Assembly: GCA_019639055.1 (NCBI GenBank)
Contig: JAHBSP010000010.1
Span: 1 to 53,988 of the forward strand
Source: Microbacteriaceae bacterium
GTDB lineage: Bacteria > Actinomycetota > Actinomycetes > Actinomycetales > Microbacteriaceae
Length of the DNA stretch: 53,988 nucleotides
Reading direction: 5' to 3'
Part shown: in pieces, positions 42,756 through 51,331 of the stretch
Layout: each line of letters opens with the position of its first letter
How positions within the stretch are numbered: the first letter of the stretch is position 1
Program-made: the position numbers and the translations under genes
The notes under the pieces: model-generated
What the model was told of the DNA's origin: nothing
Seen by the model: only the letters and a program-made list of their open reading frames with translations
Databases searched by the model: none

Positions 42756-43342
42756 GTAATTTGAAGAGAATCTTCCGGGTGGCGGCTGCACTACTTGCAG
42801 CAACTTTCGTGCTCACTGCCTGCGCTGAAACTCCTTTCGGTGAAGGTTGGGATGGCGAAGGCGGACTCAACTACGTCAGCGATAACGGCACAATCAGCGA
42901 ATGGCGCGACCCAGCAGAACGCAAAGGACCGGTCGCTTTTAGTGGCAACCTTGATATTGGCGGTTCATTCGACTCAACTACCGTAGGCAAAGTTACCGTC
43001 GTGAACTTCTGGTACGCCGGATGCGCGCCCTGCCGAATCGAAGCACCAATCCTGCAGCAGTCGCACGAAAAATACGGCGACGATGTCGTCTTTATCGGAG
43101 TGAATTTGCGCGATAACTCCGAGCAGGCAATTGCTTTCGCGGAAAGCTTTGGAATCACTTATCCCTCAATCATGGATATTGAAAACGGGGATGTGCAATA
43201 CGCTTTCTCCGGAATAGTGCCGGCAAATGCGGTTCCGACAACAATCATTCTGGATGCCGATGGGAAGGTAGCCGCTAGGGTACTGGGAGTTATTGAATCC
43301 GCTGGCACACTGAACGCTCTTATTGACGCGGCCGGCGCATAG
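42752..43342 (+). CDS. TlpA-like thioredoxin lipoprotein for cytochrome c maturation (ResA/CcsX type)
   Basis: A 196-residue extracytoplasmic thiol-disulfide protein that keeps apocytochrome c haem-binding cysteines reduced. The signal peptide ends in a lipobox LTAC with Cys24, so it is a lipoprotein. The thioredoxin active site is Cys91-Ala-Pro-Cys94 in FWYAGCAPCRIEAP, with cis-Pro in ANAVPTTIIL. Start GTG 42752 overlaps the phosphatase stop. The electron donor is the CcdA protein next door. Confidence 0.93.
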   Translation: MSNLKRIFRVAAALLAATFVLTACAETPFGEGWDGEGGLNYVSDNGTISEWRDPAERKGPVAFSGNLDIGGSFDSTTVGKVTVVNFWYAGCAPCRIEAPILQQSHEKYGDDVVFIGVNLRDNSEQAIAFAESFGITYPSIMDIENGDVQYAFSGIVPANAVPTTIILDADGKVAARVLGVIESAGTLNALIDAAGA

Positions 43343-43354
43343 AGGCGCGTAAAT

Positions 43355-44128
43355 ATGTGGGCGAGTGAAGCAATCCTGAATTATGGACTGCTTTTGGGCA
43401 TCCCGATTGCTCTGCTTGCCGGTCTTGTTTCGTTCCTTTCCCCCTGTGTATTGCCGCTCATCCCCGGATATTTCGGTTACATTGCCGGGCAACTTGGCGA
43501 AAGCGACTACGGATATGCGTCAGGAAAAGGTGGCGGAGTGCAGGTCACTAATCGCCGTAAACTCACTCTAGGCGTAGTTATTTTCGTGCTCGGATTCACC
43601 ACAGTGTTTATCGCTATGAATGCCGCTTTCGGGGCATTGGGGATCTGGATTATTCGCTGGCAAGACCTAATTATTCGTATCAGCGGTGTGGTTGTGATTC
43701 TGATGGCACTCGTATTTATTGGAAAATTCGCCTTCTTCCAGCAAACCAAAAAAATTACTACCAATGCCCCAGCCGGATATTTCGGTGCCTACCTTTTAGG
43801 AATCATTTTTGCAATCGGCTGGACTCCGTGCATGGGACCGGTTCTTGCCACAATCAACCTGTTGAGTCTAAACAGCGGCTCAGCGGTGCAGGGGATTATT
43901 CTTGGAGCCTTCTACGCAATCGGCCTCGGTATTCCGTTTATTCTGCTCGCAACAGGCATAGGTTTTGCCAGCAGTGCTGTCGGGTTCTTCCGGAAACATG
44001 TGCGAGTTATCAACCTGATCGGTGGCTTGCTCATGCTGATACTAGGCTTGCTAATGGTTACCGGATATTGGACTGAAATTATGTTGTGGATTCAGGTGGT
44101 GATGCCAAATGTCCAAACCCCACTCTGA
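43355..44128 (+). CDS. ccdA: Cytochrome c biogenesis protein CcdA (DsbD-like membrane)
   Basis: CcdA carries electrons across the membrane from cytoplasmic thioredoxin to the TlpA-like protein. The 257 residues have six hydrophobic segments and the two conserved membrane cysteines in FLSPCVLPLIPGY and GWTPCMGPVL. It follows the TlpA gene by 12 bases, and its end overlaps resB by 20 bases. Length and motifs are typical. Confidence 0.95.
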   Translation: MWASEAILNYGLLLGIPIALLAGLVSFLSPCVLPLIPGYFGYIAGQLGESDYGYASGKGGGVQVTNRRKLTLGVVIFVLGFTTVFIAMNAAFGALGIWIIRWQDLIIRISGVVVILMALVFIGKFAFFQQTKKITTNAPAGYFGAYLLGIIFAIGWTPCMGPVLATINLLSLNSGSAVQGIILGAFYAIGLGIPFILLATGIGFASSAVGFFRKHVRVINLIGGLLMLILGLLMVTGYWTEIMLWIQVVMPNVQTPL

Positions 44129-45710
44129 TTCTGAAGGGATGGGAGGCGTCGATTCTCTAAACGAGGATCGCGAGCTGGATGCACCCCAAGCTTCCGGAGT
44201 AAAGCTCGGCCTCATCGGCTGGTTGCGCTGGGGATGGCGACAGCTAACTAGCATGAAGGTGGCAATCATCCTGCTGCTAATTTTGGCTATTGCCGCGATT
44301 CCGGGATCAATTTTTCCGCAGCGAAGTGCCAACCCGAACGGTGTAATTGCTTACTTCAATGAACAGCCGGAAATGGCAGAACTCCTCGACAAACTTCAAC
44401 TGTTTGATGTCTATGGTTCATTCTGGTTCTCGGCAATCTACCTACTGCTCTTTATTTCGCTTATCGGCTGTGTTTGGGTGCGCGCTATCGTGCACTTCAA
44501 AGCTATGCGCGCTCGACCTCCACGGACCCCTGCTCGTCTTACCAGGATGCCCGCGTATCGAGTTATTGAAAACAGCTCGGAAGAAGCATCCGGCCTCACT
44601 CTCGACATTTTCGAGAAAGCGCTGAAACGCAGTCGCTACCGCGTGGAGCGTTATGGCAACTCAGTATCTGCAGAGCGCGGCTACCTGCGTGAAACCGGCA
44701 ACTTAGTGTTCCATATCGCCCTCCTTGGAGTGCTGGTTGGGATCGCTCTGGGCGGGATGTTTGGCTACACAGCACAGCGAGTGCTGGTTGAAGGGCAAAC
44801 GCTGGTAAATGCCAGGGGCAGTTTCGATATGTTCAAAGCCGGACGATACGTAAATGCTGAAAACCTCACCCCGTTCACCGTAACTTTCAAACAGCTCGAC
44901 GTTGTTTACGAAGAGAGCCAAATAAACGCTCTCGGTAAACCCCTCGACTACACCGCTCACCTGACAACCCGCATCGGCGACACTGTTGTTGAAGATGCCA
45001 CAGTAAAGGTAAACTCACCACTGCAAATCGGCGGCACCCAGGTGTATCTGCTCGGCAACGGTTACGCACCAACAATCACTGTGCGCAATGCCGAGGGTGT
45101 GATTGTCTTTAGCGAAAGCGTGCCATTCCTACCACAGGACTCCAACCTCACATCTCTTGGTGTGATTAAAATCACCGATGGCCTCAGCGACCAGCTAGGC
45201 ATGATTGGGTTCCTTTACCCAACCAATCAACTGCTTTCCAACGGTGCTTTAACGTCAGTATTCCCCGATTTGATTACTCCACTCATCACCCTGAATGTTT
45301 ATAAGGGCGACCTCGGAATCAATGAGGGAGTCCCCCAGAATGTCTATGCGCTCGACACGGCGGGTATGACTGAGATTGCTGGAGGGGACTCAGAAGTTGG
45401 AGCGATTTTTCTCATCCCGGGAGAAACCGCGGAACTTCCAGAAGGCATGGGTACGATCTCGCTCGATGCTATCCCTAGGTTTGTCTCCCTCGATGTCCAC
45501 TACGACCCAGCTATTTGGTTGGTCGCTATCAGCACGCTTTTTGTTTTTGGCGGACTGCTCGCATCCCTATTTATTCCAAGACGTAGAGTGTGGGTGAAGT
45601 TCTCAGCTCAGGGTATTGAACTGGCTGCTCTAGCCCGCGGTGAGGACCCACGTCTTGATCCGGCCCTTGATGACTTGATGCTCAAAGTCACCGAACTAGC
45701 AAAGAAGTAA
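44109..45710 (+). CDS. resB: Cytochrome c biogenesis protein ResB (Ccs1)
   Basis: ResB with CcsB forms the System II haem delivery and ligation complex. The 533 residues begin with an unusual hydrophilic 35-residue N-terminus, followed by WGWRQLTSMKVAIILLLILAIAAIPGSIFPQ (first membrane segment and IPGSIFPQ motif), the second segment (SAIYLLLFISLIGC), a third (LVFHIALLGVLVGIALGG) and a large periplasmic domain up to a last segment near residue 460. It overlaps ccdA by 20 bases and is followed by ccsB after nine bases. Confidence 0.94.
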   Translation: MSKPHSDSEGMGGVDSLNEDRELDAPQASGVKLGLIGWLRWGWRQLTSMKVAIILLLILAIAAIPGSIFPQRSANPNGVIAYFNEQPEMAELLDKLQLFDVYGSFWFSAIYLLLFISLIGCVWVRAIVHFKAMRARPPRTPARLTRMPAYRVIENSSEEASGLTLDIFEKALKRSRYRVERYGNSVSAERGYLRETGNLVFHIALLGVLVGIALGGMFGYTAQRVLVEGQTLVNARGSFDMFKAGRYVNAENLTPFTVTFKQLDVVYEESQINALGKPLDYTAHLTTRIGDTVVEDATVKVNSPLQIGGTQVYLLGNGYAPTITVRNAEGVIVFSESVPFLPQDSNLTSLGVIKITDGLSDQLGMIGFLYPTNQLLSNGALTSVFPDLITPLITLNVYKGDLGINEGVPQNVYALDTAGMTEIAGGDSEVGAIFLIPGETAELPEGMGTISLDAIPRFVSLDVHYDPAIWLVAISTLFVFGGLLASLFIPRRRVWVKFSAQGIELAALARGEDPRLDPALDDLMLKVTELAKK

Positions 45711-45719
45711 ACTAAGTAC

Positions 45720-46598
45720 GTGTCACAGGAAATTTTGGTAGACCTCTCCAACCTGGCGTTCTATTCCGCCCTGGCTGTTTATACGGTCTCTTTTATCGCA
45801 TTCACTCTTGATCTTGGCGCACGCGCTGAGGGACGCGGTGGTAAAGGTGCACAGGCAGTAGGTATTTCTGTCGCCTGGCTCGGTTTCGCCCTGCACGTTA
45901 CCGCCGCTATTGCCCGAGGACTAGCTGCCGGACGAGTTCCGTGGGCGAACATGTTCGAGTTTGCGCTCACCGCGACCATGATGATTATGGGTGTATTCCT
46001 AGTGCTTATCGCGTTCAAAGGCGACCTGCGCTACCTGGGCACATTCATTATTGGTCTGGTTATTTTGCTACTGGGCCTTGCCGTTTTCGTTTATGTACCA
46101 GTTACTCCACTTGATGTTTCACTGCAAGATATTTGGCTGGTTATTCACGTGCTGGTTGCCACCCTTTCGGTTGGTTTCTTTGCGATAGGTTTTGCGCTCT
46201 CGGTCCTGCAACTTTTTCAATCAAAATCTGAAAAGGTCGCTGTCGCAGATCGCAAGCGTTTCGATCGGGTAATGGCTACACTCCCTGAAGCTAAGCGACT
46301 AGAACAATTGGCCTACCGCATCACCATTGTCGGTTTCGTTTTTTGGACTTTCACTCTCATTGCCGGTGCTATTTGGGCATACAAGGCCTGGGGTCGCTAC
46401 TGGGGTTGGGACACCAAAGAAGTGTGGACGTTCATCATTTGGGTTTTCTACGCTGGCTACATACACGCCCGAGCAACCAAGGGTTGGCAAGGAAAACCGG
46501 CTGCTTGGCTGTGTATAATCGCATTCCTTACCGTGGTGTTTAACTTCACTATCGTAAACACCATGTTCCAGGGTCTACACAGCTACTCCGGACTTTAA
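45720..46598 (+). CDS. ccsB: Cytochrome c synthase subunit CcsB (CcsA)
   Basis: Haem-handling membrane protein of System II. The signature tryptophan-rich motif is in WGRYWGWDTKEVWTFIIW, flanked by conserved His residues in segments before (VIHVLVATLS) and after (YIHARATKGW). The 292 residues form about eight membrane segments. GTG at 45720 is the start. It is the last gene of the maturation operon and its stop overlaps that of the convergent menC by four bases. Confidence 0.94.
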   Translation: MSQEILVDLSNLAFYSALAVYTVSFIAFTLDLGARAEGRGGKGAQAVGISVAWLGFALHVTAAIARGLAAGRVPWANMFEFALTATMMIMGVFLVLIAFKGDLRYLGTFIIGLVILLLGLAVFVYVPVTPLDVSLQDIWLVIHVLVATLSVGFFAIGFALSVLQLFQSKSEKVAVADRKRFDRVMATLPEAKRLEQLAYRITIVGFVFWTFTLIAGAIWAYKAWGRYWGWDTKEVWTFIIWVFYAGYIHARATKGWQGKPAAWLCIIAFLTVVFNFTIVNTMFQGLHSYSGL

Positions 46599-47587
46599 AC
46601 TTCCAGTTTTCTGTAGCAGGCACTAATTCTGCGCCTCCATTTTGTGCGGATGTCCGGTGCACTAAATTCTTCCAGCGCAGCCTCCTCAGGAATCACCCTG
46701 GCAGTGGAGACAACCCCCGCGTTTGGGAGCACAGCTTCACTGATGTCTGAAACGAAAAGAGCCGAGGTGCCAAGACCGCCAGGTGTGGGAGTTTCGGAAT
46801 CGATACTGGCAGCAAGTCGGGCTCCGGCGGCGAGGCCCACCGCAGTCTCCAAAGCACTAGAAACAGTCACTGAAACACCGGACTTCGCAGCAGCTCTAGC
46901 TATTCGCTGACACTCCTCAAAACCTCCGAGCGGTTGCCACTTTAAGACCAGCACATCCGCCGCTTCAGCGAGAAGCACCTGATAGGCATCTGCGCTTCTT
47001 CGCACACTCTCGTCGGCTGCAATACGAACAACTCCTGCCAGTCGCCGGCGGAGTTCTGCGAGCGCTGGCACACTAGCTACCGGTTGCTCAACATAATCAT
47101 CCACACCTGCTTCCACATATTCGGGAACTATATCTGTTGCTGTGTCGAGGTCGAGGAAAGCGTTCAGATCTACCCGGATACGCACATTCTCACCGAGCTG
47201 GGAGCGGACATAGCGAATAACTTCAAGATCAGCGCTGTGACTGGAGTCTCCGCCAACCTTGATTTTTACTGCCTGCACTCCGGTGAATTTGGCGAGCACG
47301 GCATCAATTTTTTCTGGGTTTAAATTTCCAGGGATGGTCGCATTGACAGGCACGTTTGGAATAGTTGGTTCAGGTGTTTCACCCCAGCCGTATTCGAGTG
47401 AGGCCTTGAGCCACCTTGTTGCTTGATCAATTGAGTAATCATCGAATGGCGAAAACTCTGTCCACCCATTCGGCCCTTCAAAAAGCACTGCCTCTCGTGA
47501 ATCTAGCCCGCGAAAACGGTTCCTGAGTGGCAGGCGCACAAACTTCGCACTCTCCAACAGTTCGTTCAGTTGTGGCAAAGATTTCAC
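46595..47587 (-). CDS. menC: o-Succinylbenzoate synthase (MenC)
   Basis: MenC dehydrates SHCHC to o-succinylbenzoate in menaquinone synthesis. It is a 330-residue enolase-superfamily protein: the KxK pair in AVKIKVGG, metal-binding Asp in RVDLNAF, Glu in VEQPV and Asp in AADESV, and the second Lys in LVLKWQPLGG. It is shorter at the C-terminus than muconate-lactonizing relatives, consistent with the actinobacterial MenC. It is transcribed opposite to and divergent from menB, with 31 bases between the two starts. Confidence 0.93.
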   Translation of the reverse strand: MKSLPQLNELLESAKFVRLPLRNRFRGLDSREAVLFEGPNGWTEFSPFDDYSIDQATRWLKASLEYGWGETPEPTIPNVPVNATIPGNLNPEKIDAVLAKFTGVQAVKIKVGGDSSHSADLEVIRYVRSQLGENVRIRVDLNAFLDLDTATDIVPEYVEAGVDDYVEQPVASVPALAELRRRLAGVVRIAADESVRRSADAYQVLLAEAADVLVLKWQPLGGFEECQRIARAAAKSGVSVTVSSALETAVGLAAGARLAASIDSETPTPGGLGTSALFVSDISEAVLPNAGVVSTARVIPEEAALEEFSAPDIRTKWRRRISACYRKLEV

Positions 47588-47618
47588 GCTTCAAGTTTGG
47601 CACGTTTAAACTAGTGGC

Positions 47619-48518
47619 ATGGCGCAGAATCCTTTTGATCCCAGTCTTTGGCAGGTTGCCGCAGGTTTTGAGAACCTGGAGGACATCACCTACCACCTTT
47701 CGCTCGACGGCAGGATTGCTCGCGTGGCTTTCAATCGCCCCGAGGTTCGGAACGCTTTTCGCCCCAAAAGTGTGGATGAGCTCTACCGCGCACTCGAAGA
47801 TGCCCGCACTAATCCGCGCATCGGTGTGGTGCTTCTCACCGGAAATGGACCTAGTCCTAAGGACGGTGGCTGGGCTTTCTGCTCCGGTGGCGACCAGCGC
47901 ATCCGCGGTAAGGATGGCTACAAATATTCTGAAGAGGATGCCTCAGTTACAGACCCTGCACGCGCGGGTCGATTGCATATTCTTGAGGTGCAACGCCAGA
48001 TTCGTTTTATGTCAAAGCCGGTGATTGCACTCGTCTCCGGATGGGCTGCAGGTGGCGGTCATTCGCTCAATGTGGTTTGTGATCTTTCTATCGCTAGCCG
48101 AGAGCATGCCCGATTCAAGCAAACCGACGCCGACGTGGCTTCCTTCGACGGTGGCTTTGGAAGCGCCTACCTTGCACGCCAGGTGGGTCAAAAGTTTGCG
48201 CGCGAAATTTTCTTCCTCGCCGATGAGTACTCTGCCGAGCGCGCTCTAGAGATTGGCGCGGTCAATGCGGTGGTGTCTCACGCGGAACTTGAAACCACCG
48301 GAATCGAGTGGGCTAGGAAGATTCTGGGGAAGTCCCCAACTGCGATCAGGATGCTGAAATACGCTTTCAACGCAATTGACGACGGCATGGTTGGGCAGCA
48401 GATTTTCGCGGGTGAAGCCACTAGGCTCGCCTATGGAAGTGACGAAGCGGCAGAGGGGCGTGAAGCTTTCCTAGAGAAGCGCGAACCTAACTGGGATGAC
48501 TTTGACTGGAAATACTAA
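47619..48518 (+). CDS. menB: 1,4-Dihydroxy-2-naphthoyl-CoA synthase (MenB)
   Basis: MenB cyclises OSB-CoA by a Dieckmann reaction. This crotonase-fold protein of 299 residues shows the oxyanion-hole GGDQRIRGKDGY and GWAAGGGHSLNVVCDLSIAS, and the Asp-containing SFDGGFGSAYLARQVGQ that marks the Asp-dependent (M. tuberculosis-like) class. The C-terminus EKREPNWDDFDW is characteristic. It overlaps menE by 23 bases, so translation is coupled. Confidence 0.96.
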   Translation: MAQNPFDPSLWQVAAGFENLEDITYHLSLDGRIARVAFNRPEVRNAFRPKSVDELYRALEDARTNPRIGVVLLTGNGPSPKDGGWAFCSGGDQRIRGKDGYKYSEEDASVTDPARAGRLHILEVQRQIRFMSKPVIALVSGWAAGGGHSLNVVCDLSIASREHARFKQTDADVASFDGGFGSAYLARQVGQKFAREIFFLADEYSAERALEIGAVNAVVSHAELETTGIEWARKILGKSPTAIRMLKYAFNAIDDGMVGQQIFAGEATRLAYGSDEAAEGREAFLEKREPNWDDFDWKY

Positions 48519-49668
48519 CCCCCAAAGCCTCCAACAGCAGGCGGATGCCGCAATGACTTCCCTAAGCACCGCACTTTCCGGCGGCGAGATTTACGCACCT
48601 GCGGGTGGAGAAATCCCCGAAGTGGATGCGCTACCAGGCTTCCAAGAAATAGCGGTAGTCGTGCAGACTAGCGGTAGCTCGGCGACACCAAAACGGGTGG
48701 CACTTTCTGCTGCTGCCCTAAAAGCGAGCGCCACGGCTACCGCTAAAACAATTGGTGAAGGACCCTGGATCCTCACACTTCCCATCAATTACATTGCCGG
48801 TTTGCAGGTTATAAACAGGGCGCTGCAGGCAGGAACTGAACTGGTTGCTCTGGAACCGAGTTTCTCTGTTGCAGAGTTAAGCGAAGCACTCGATAGGCAC
48901 AATCTTGAGGGCGCAAAGATTTCATTGGTGGCTGCCCAGTTAGGAAGGCTACTTGACGAAGTTGAGCAAGTCGACCTTGACGGCATCGGCAATGGTGCTC
49001 GCGCTAATACCGCTGCTATCGACAGCTCGCTGGCTAAATCGATCGCGCGCATCGACACCATGCTGATCGGTGGCGGACGCATCGACCCTAGTTTGCGAGA
49101 ACGAGCAGCGAAGCTCGGCTGGAACACTGTAGCAACATACGGGGCTACCGAAACTTCTGGGGGCTGCGTCTACGACGGTTACCCACTACCCGGTGTTGAT
49201 TTGAGCCTCGGCGAGAACGGTCTAGCAATCTCCGGCCCAATGCTTGCGCTCGGATATTTACCTCCGGTCCCTCCAGCAGATGCGAGCAGGTTCTTCACTG
49301 AATCCGGAAAACGCTGGTGGGTGACAGGTGACAGGGCGAGTGTGCAGCAGGGGAGGTTGAGCATCCTGGGGCGTAATGATCGCACAGTGGATGTGGGCGG
49401 ACTCAAAGCCAACCTTGACGAACTCGAGTCAATTATTGGAGTGCCGGTTGTGGGCATCCCCGACCCTAAATGGGGGCATACAATTGTGGCGTTTACTCTC
49501 CCAGAATACATCGCGAAGCCAGACCTAGTGGAGATGCTGAAAGCTAAAATAGGTAGCCATGCGATTCCCAGAAAATTCCTCAGCCTAGAGCAGTATCCTC
49601 TGAATGCGAATGGAAAAATCGATTACCAAGAATTGACCAGAACGGCACAAAATGAGCAAAAAGAATAA
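48496..49668 (+). CDS. menE: o-Succinylbenzoate-CoA ligase (MenE), short actinobacterial form
   Basis: MenE activates o-succinylbenzoate with ATP and CoA. At 390 residues it is the compact form of the adenylate-forming family. The P-loop is QTSGSSATPK (57-66), the central motif TYGATETSGG, the hinge GRNDRTVDVGG and the catalytic Lys is in NANGKIDYQ. The N-terminus is uncertain: ATG 48496 overlaps menB, while ATG 48553 is an alternative. Its 3' end overlaps menA by 17 bases. Co-operonic with menB and menA. Confidence 0.93.
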   Translation: MTLTGNTNPQSLQQQADAAMTSLSTALSGGEIYAPAGGEIPEVDALPGFQEIAVVVQTSGSSATPKRVALSAAALKASATATAKTIGEGPWILTLPINYIAGLQVINRALQAGTELVALEPSFSVAELSEALDRHNLEGAKISLVAAQLGRLLDEVEQVDLDGIGNGARANTAAIDSSLAKSIARIDTMLIGGGRIDPSLRERAAKLGWNTVATYGATETSGGCVYDGYPLPGVDLSLGENGLAISGPMLALGYLPPVPPADASRFFTESGKRWWVTGDRASVQQGRLSILGRNDRTVDVGGLKANLDELESIIGVPVVGIPDPKWGHTIVAFTLPEYIAKPDLVEMLKAKIGSHAIPRKFLSLEQYPLNANGKIDYQELTRTAQNEQKE

Positions 49669-50641
49669 AGCGCAATCGCTAAAGTCGGGATCCAAAGCAG
49701 GGCAGAAGGCGGGGTCAAAGACAGCGCACAAGAGTGGTACACCCGCACCGGTAGTTGCTAAAGCTACCCTCAGCGAGTGGATTGATGGAGCGCGCATCCG
49801 CACGCTTGGTCTGGCAGTAGCTCCAGTTATTCTCGCCTACGCGATCTCGGTTATTGAAGGAGAGTCGAGCGTAAAACTCACTATCCTCGCCCTGATTGTC
49901 GCTGTTGCGCTACAAATCGCAGTCAATTTCGCCAATGACTACTCCGACGGCACCCGAGGAACTGACAATTATCGAGTCGGTCCACAGCGCTTGGTCGGTA
50001 GCGGTAAGGCTCGGCCGCGCACCGTGCTCTTGGTTGCGCTATTCTTCTTCGCGATAGCTGCGGCGGCTGGTCTACTGATTGTGATTCGCACCCACGAATG
50101 GTGGTTGCTCGGTGTCGGCGCGGTGTGCATAATCGCAGCCTGGACATACACCGGCGGTAAATTCCCTTACGGATACTACGGTTTTGGCGAAGTAATGGCT
50201 TTCATATTCTTCGGTCCGGTAATCCTGCTCGGTACCGAATATATAAACCTTGGGGTTATTACCGAGGCCGCTATCTGGGCATCGCTGGCTATGGGATCGT
50301 TCGCTGCCGCCATGCTACTTATCAACAATGCCAGAGACATTGAGCCTGACCGTGCAGCCGGGAAATACACGCTTGCAGTTTTGCTAGGCGACACTGCATC
50401 CAGAATTATTTTCGTGATTCTGCTGATTGCGCCGTTCGGATTTATCTGGTTTTTCTGGTTGGCACTTCCGGAAACTGCTTTCACACTTTTCTCGCTACTG
50501 GCAATTGGTCCGGCAATTTTGATTGCGCTGATGGCGCAGACATCCAAAGAACTTGTGCTGGTGCTAAAGCTAGTGAATGTCGGTGCGCTACTGTTCGCGC
50601 TGGGACTTAGCTACGGACTTTTGAAAGACGTGCTTTTCTAA
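49652..50641 (+). CDS. menA: 1,4-Dihydroxy-2-naphthoate polyprenyltransferase (MenA) with basic N-terminal extension
   Basis: MenA attaches the isoprenoid tail to DHNA, giving demethylmenaquinone. This UbiA-fold protein of 329 residues has the two Asp-rich motifs NDYSDGTRGTD and NNARDIEPDRAAGK and about nine membrane segments. The first 38 residues are a Lys/Ser/Gly-rich cytoplasmic extension (SLKSGSKAGQKAGSKTAHKSG) not needed by the fold. The ATG lies inside the menE end. The last codons and following bases form an imperfect tandem repeat (see 50621-50672). Confidence 0.94.
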   Translation: MSKKNKAQSLKSGSKAGQKAGSKTAHKSGTPAPVVAKATLSEWIDGARIRTLGLAVAPVILAYAISVIEGESSVKLTILALIVAVALQIAVNFANDYSDGTRGTDNYRVGPQRLVGSGKARPRTVLLVALFFFAIAAAAGLLIVIRTHEWWLLGVGAVCIIAAWTYTGGKFPYGYYGFGEVMAFIFFGPVILLGTEYINLGVITEAAIWASLAMGSFAAAMLLINNARDIEPDRAAGKYTLAVLLGDTASRIIFVILLIAPFGFIWFFWLALPETAFTLFSLLAIGPAILIALMAQTSKELVLVLKLVNVGALLFALGLSYGLLKDVLF

Positions 50642-50672
50642 AGGAGACGCGCTCTTGAAAGACGCGCTCTTT
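50621..50672 (+). repeat. Three imperfect tandem copies at the menA stop
   Basis: The sequence TTGAAAGACGTGCTTTTCTA at the end of menA is echoed by two downstream copies of GACGCGCTCTT (50646-50656 and 50661-50671) joined by GAAA, giving a 15-base period. The repeat begins in the coding region and continues past the stop, so it probably arose by slippage duplication. No function is apparent. Confidence 0.6.
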
Positions 50673-50705
50673 TAAATCGAACCAAAAGCTCACAAAGCGC
50701 GAGTT

Positions 50706-50954
50706 TTAGAAGCGATCCTCGTATTCTTCGTCCTCGCCTAGCGAATCTGATTTTTCGCGAAGTTCGCCGATAGCCTCGGAAACCTTATCGCGCTGATTCG
50801 GCAGGAAAATAATCGAGAGCAGTAAACCAATCACAGCCGCGATAACCGCTGCCCAGATTTCGTTAAAGCCGATAAGCAGTAAGCCCGTTAAAGGTGCGGC
50901 AAAGAACACGATCCTAATGATCGAGAAAACTAAAATTCGAGTCCAAGCATTCAC
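50706..50954 (-). CDS. DUF4229 small membrane protein
   Basis: An 82-residue protein with two hydrophobic segments (about 8-29 and 33-51) and an acidic C-terminal tail after FLPNQRDKVSEAI. It matches DUF4229, an actinobacterial family commonly placed within menaquinone gene clusters. It is on the opposite strand to its men neighbours. Function unknown; a link to menaquinone or respiratory membranes is suggested only by context. Confidence 0.82.
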   Translation of the reverse strand: MNAWTRILVFSIIRIVFFAAPLTGLLLIGFNEIWAAVIAAVIGLLLSIIFLPNQRDKVSEAIGELREKSDSLGEDEEYEDRF

Positions 50955-51004
50955 AGCTATTCCAGCTTAGAGCCTACTGCTGTGAGAAAGGCTAAAGTTG
51001 ATGT

Positions 51005-51331
51005 ATGGGTAGATTACTTTGGGCGGGCGTTTTACTCGCAGTCATATTGATTATCTATGCCTTAGTGGATTTAATTCGCACCCCGCATAGCCGAATTCAG
51101 GGGTTGCCAAAATGGGGTTGGATAGTGATTGTTGCTGCCGTGCCCGTTGTTGGTGCGATTCTTTGGATTGCTTATGGACGTTACGGTTATCGTAAAAAGA
51201 TTGAAACCCACGGACCGGATGACGACCCCAGCTTCCTGAGGAAGATCGACGACGAGCTTCGCAGGATTGCTGACGAACTGAAAGACCCAGACCGCCATGA
51301 ACCAAACGAGGAAGACGAAGGCGGGAAGTGA
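51005..51331 (+). CDS. PLDc_N-domain small membrane protein
   Basis: A 108-residue protein with two membrane segments (about 3-23 and 40-60), separated by the LIRTPHSRIQGLPKWGWI linker characteristic of the PLDc_N (phospholipase D/cardiolipin synthase N-terminal) family, then a charged cytoplasmic tail. There is no catalytic phospholipase domain. It overlaps menD by four bases and is a usual neighbour of menD/menA in Actinobacteria. Its role is unknown. Confidence 0.86.
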   Translation: MGRLLWAGVLLAVILIIYALVDLIRTPHSRIQGLPKWGWIVIVAAVPVVGAILWIAYGRYGYRKKIETHGPDDDPSFLRKIDDELRRIADELKDPDRHEPNEEDEGGK

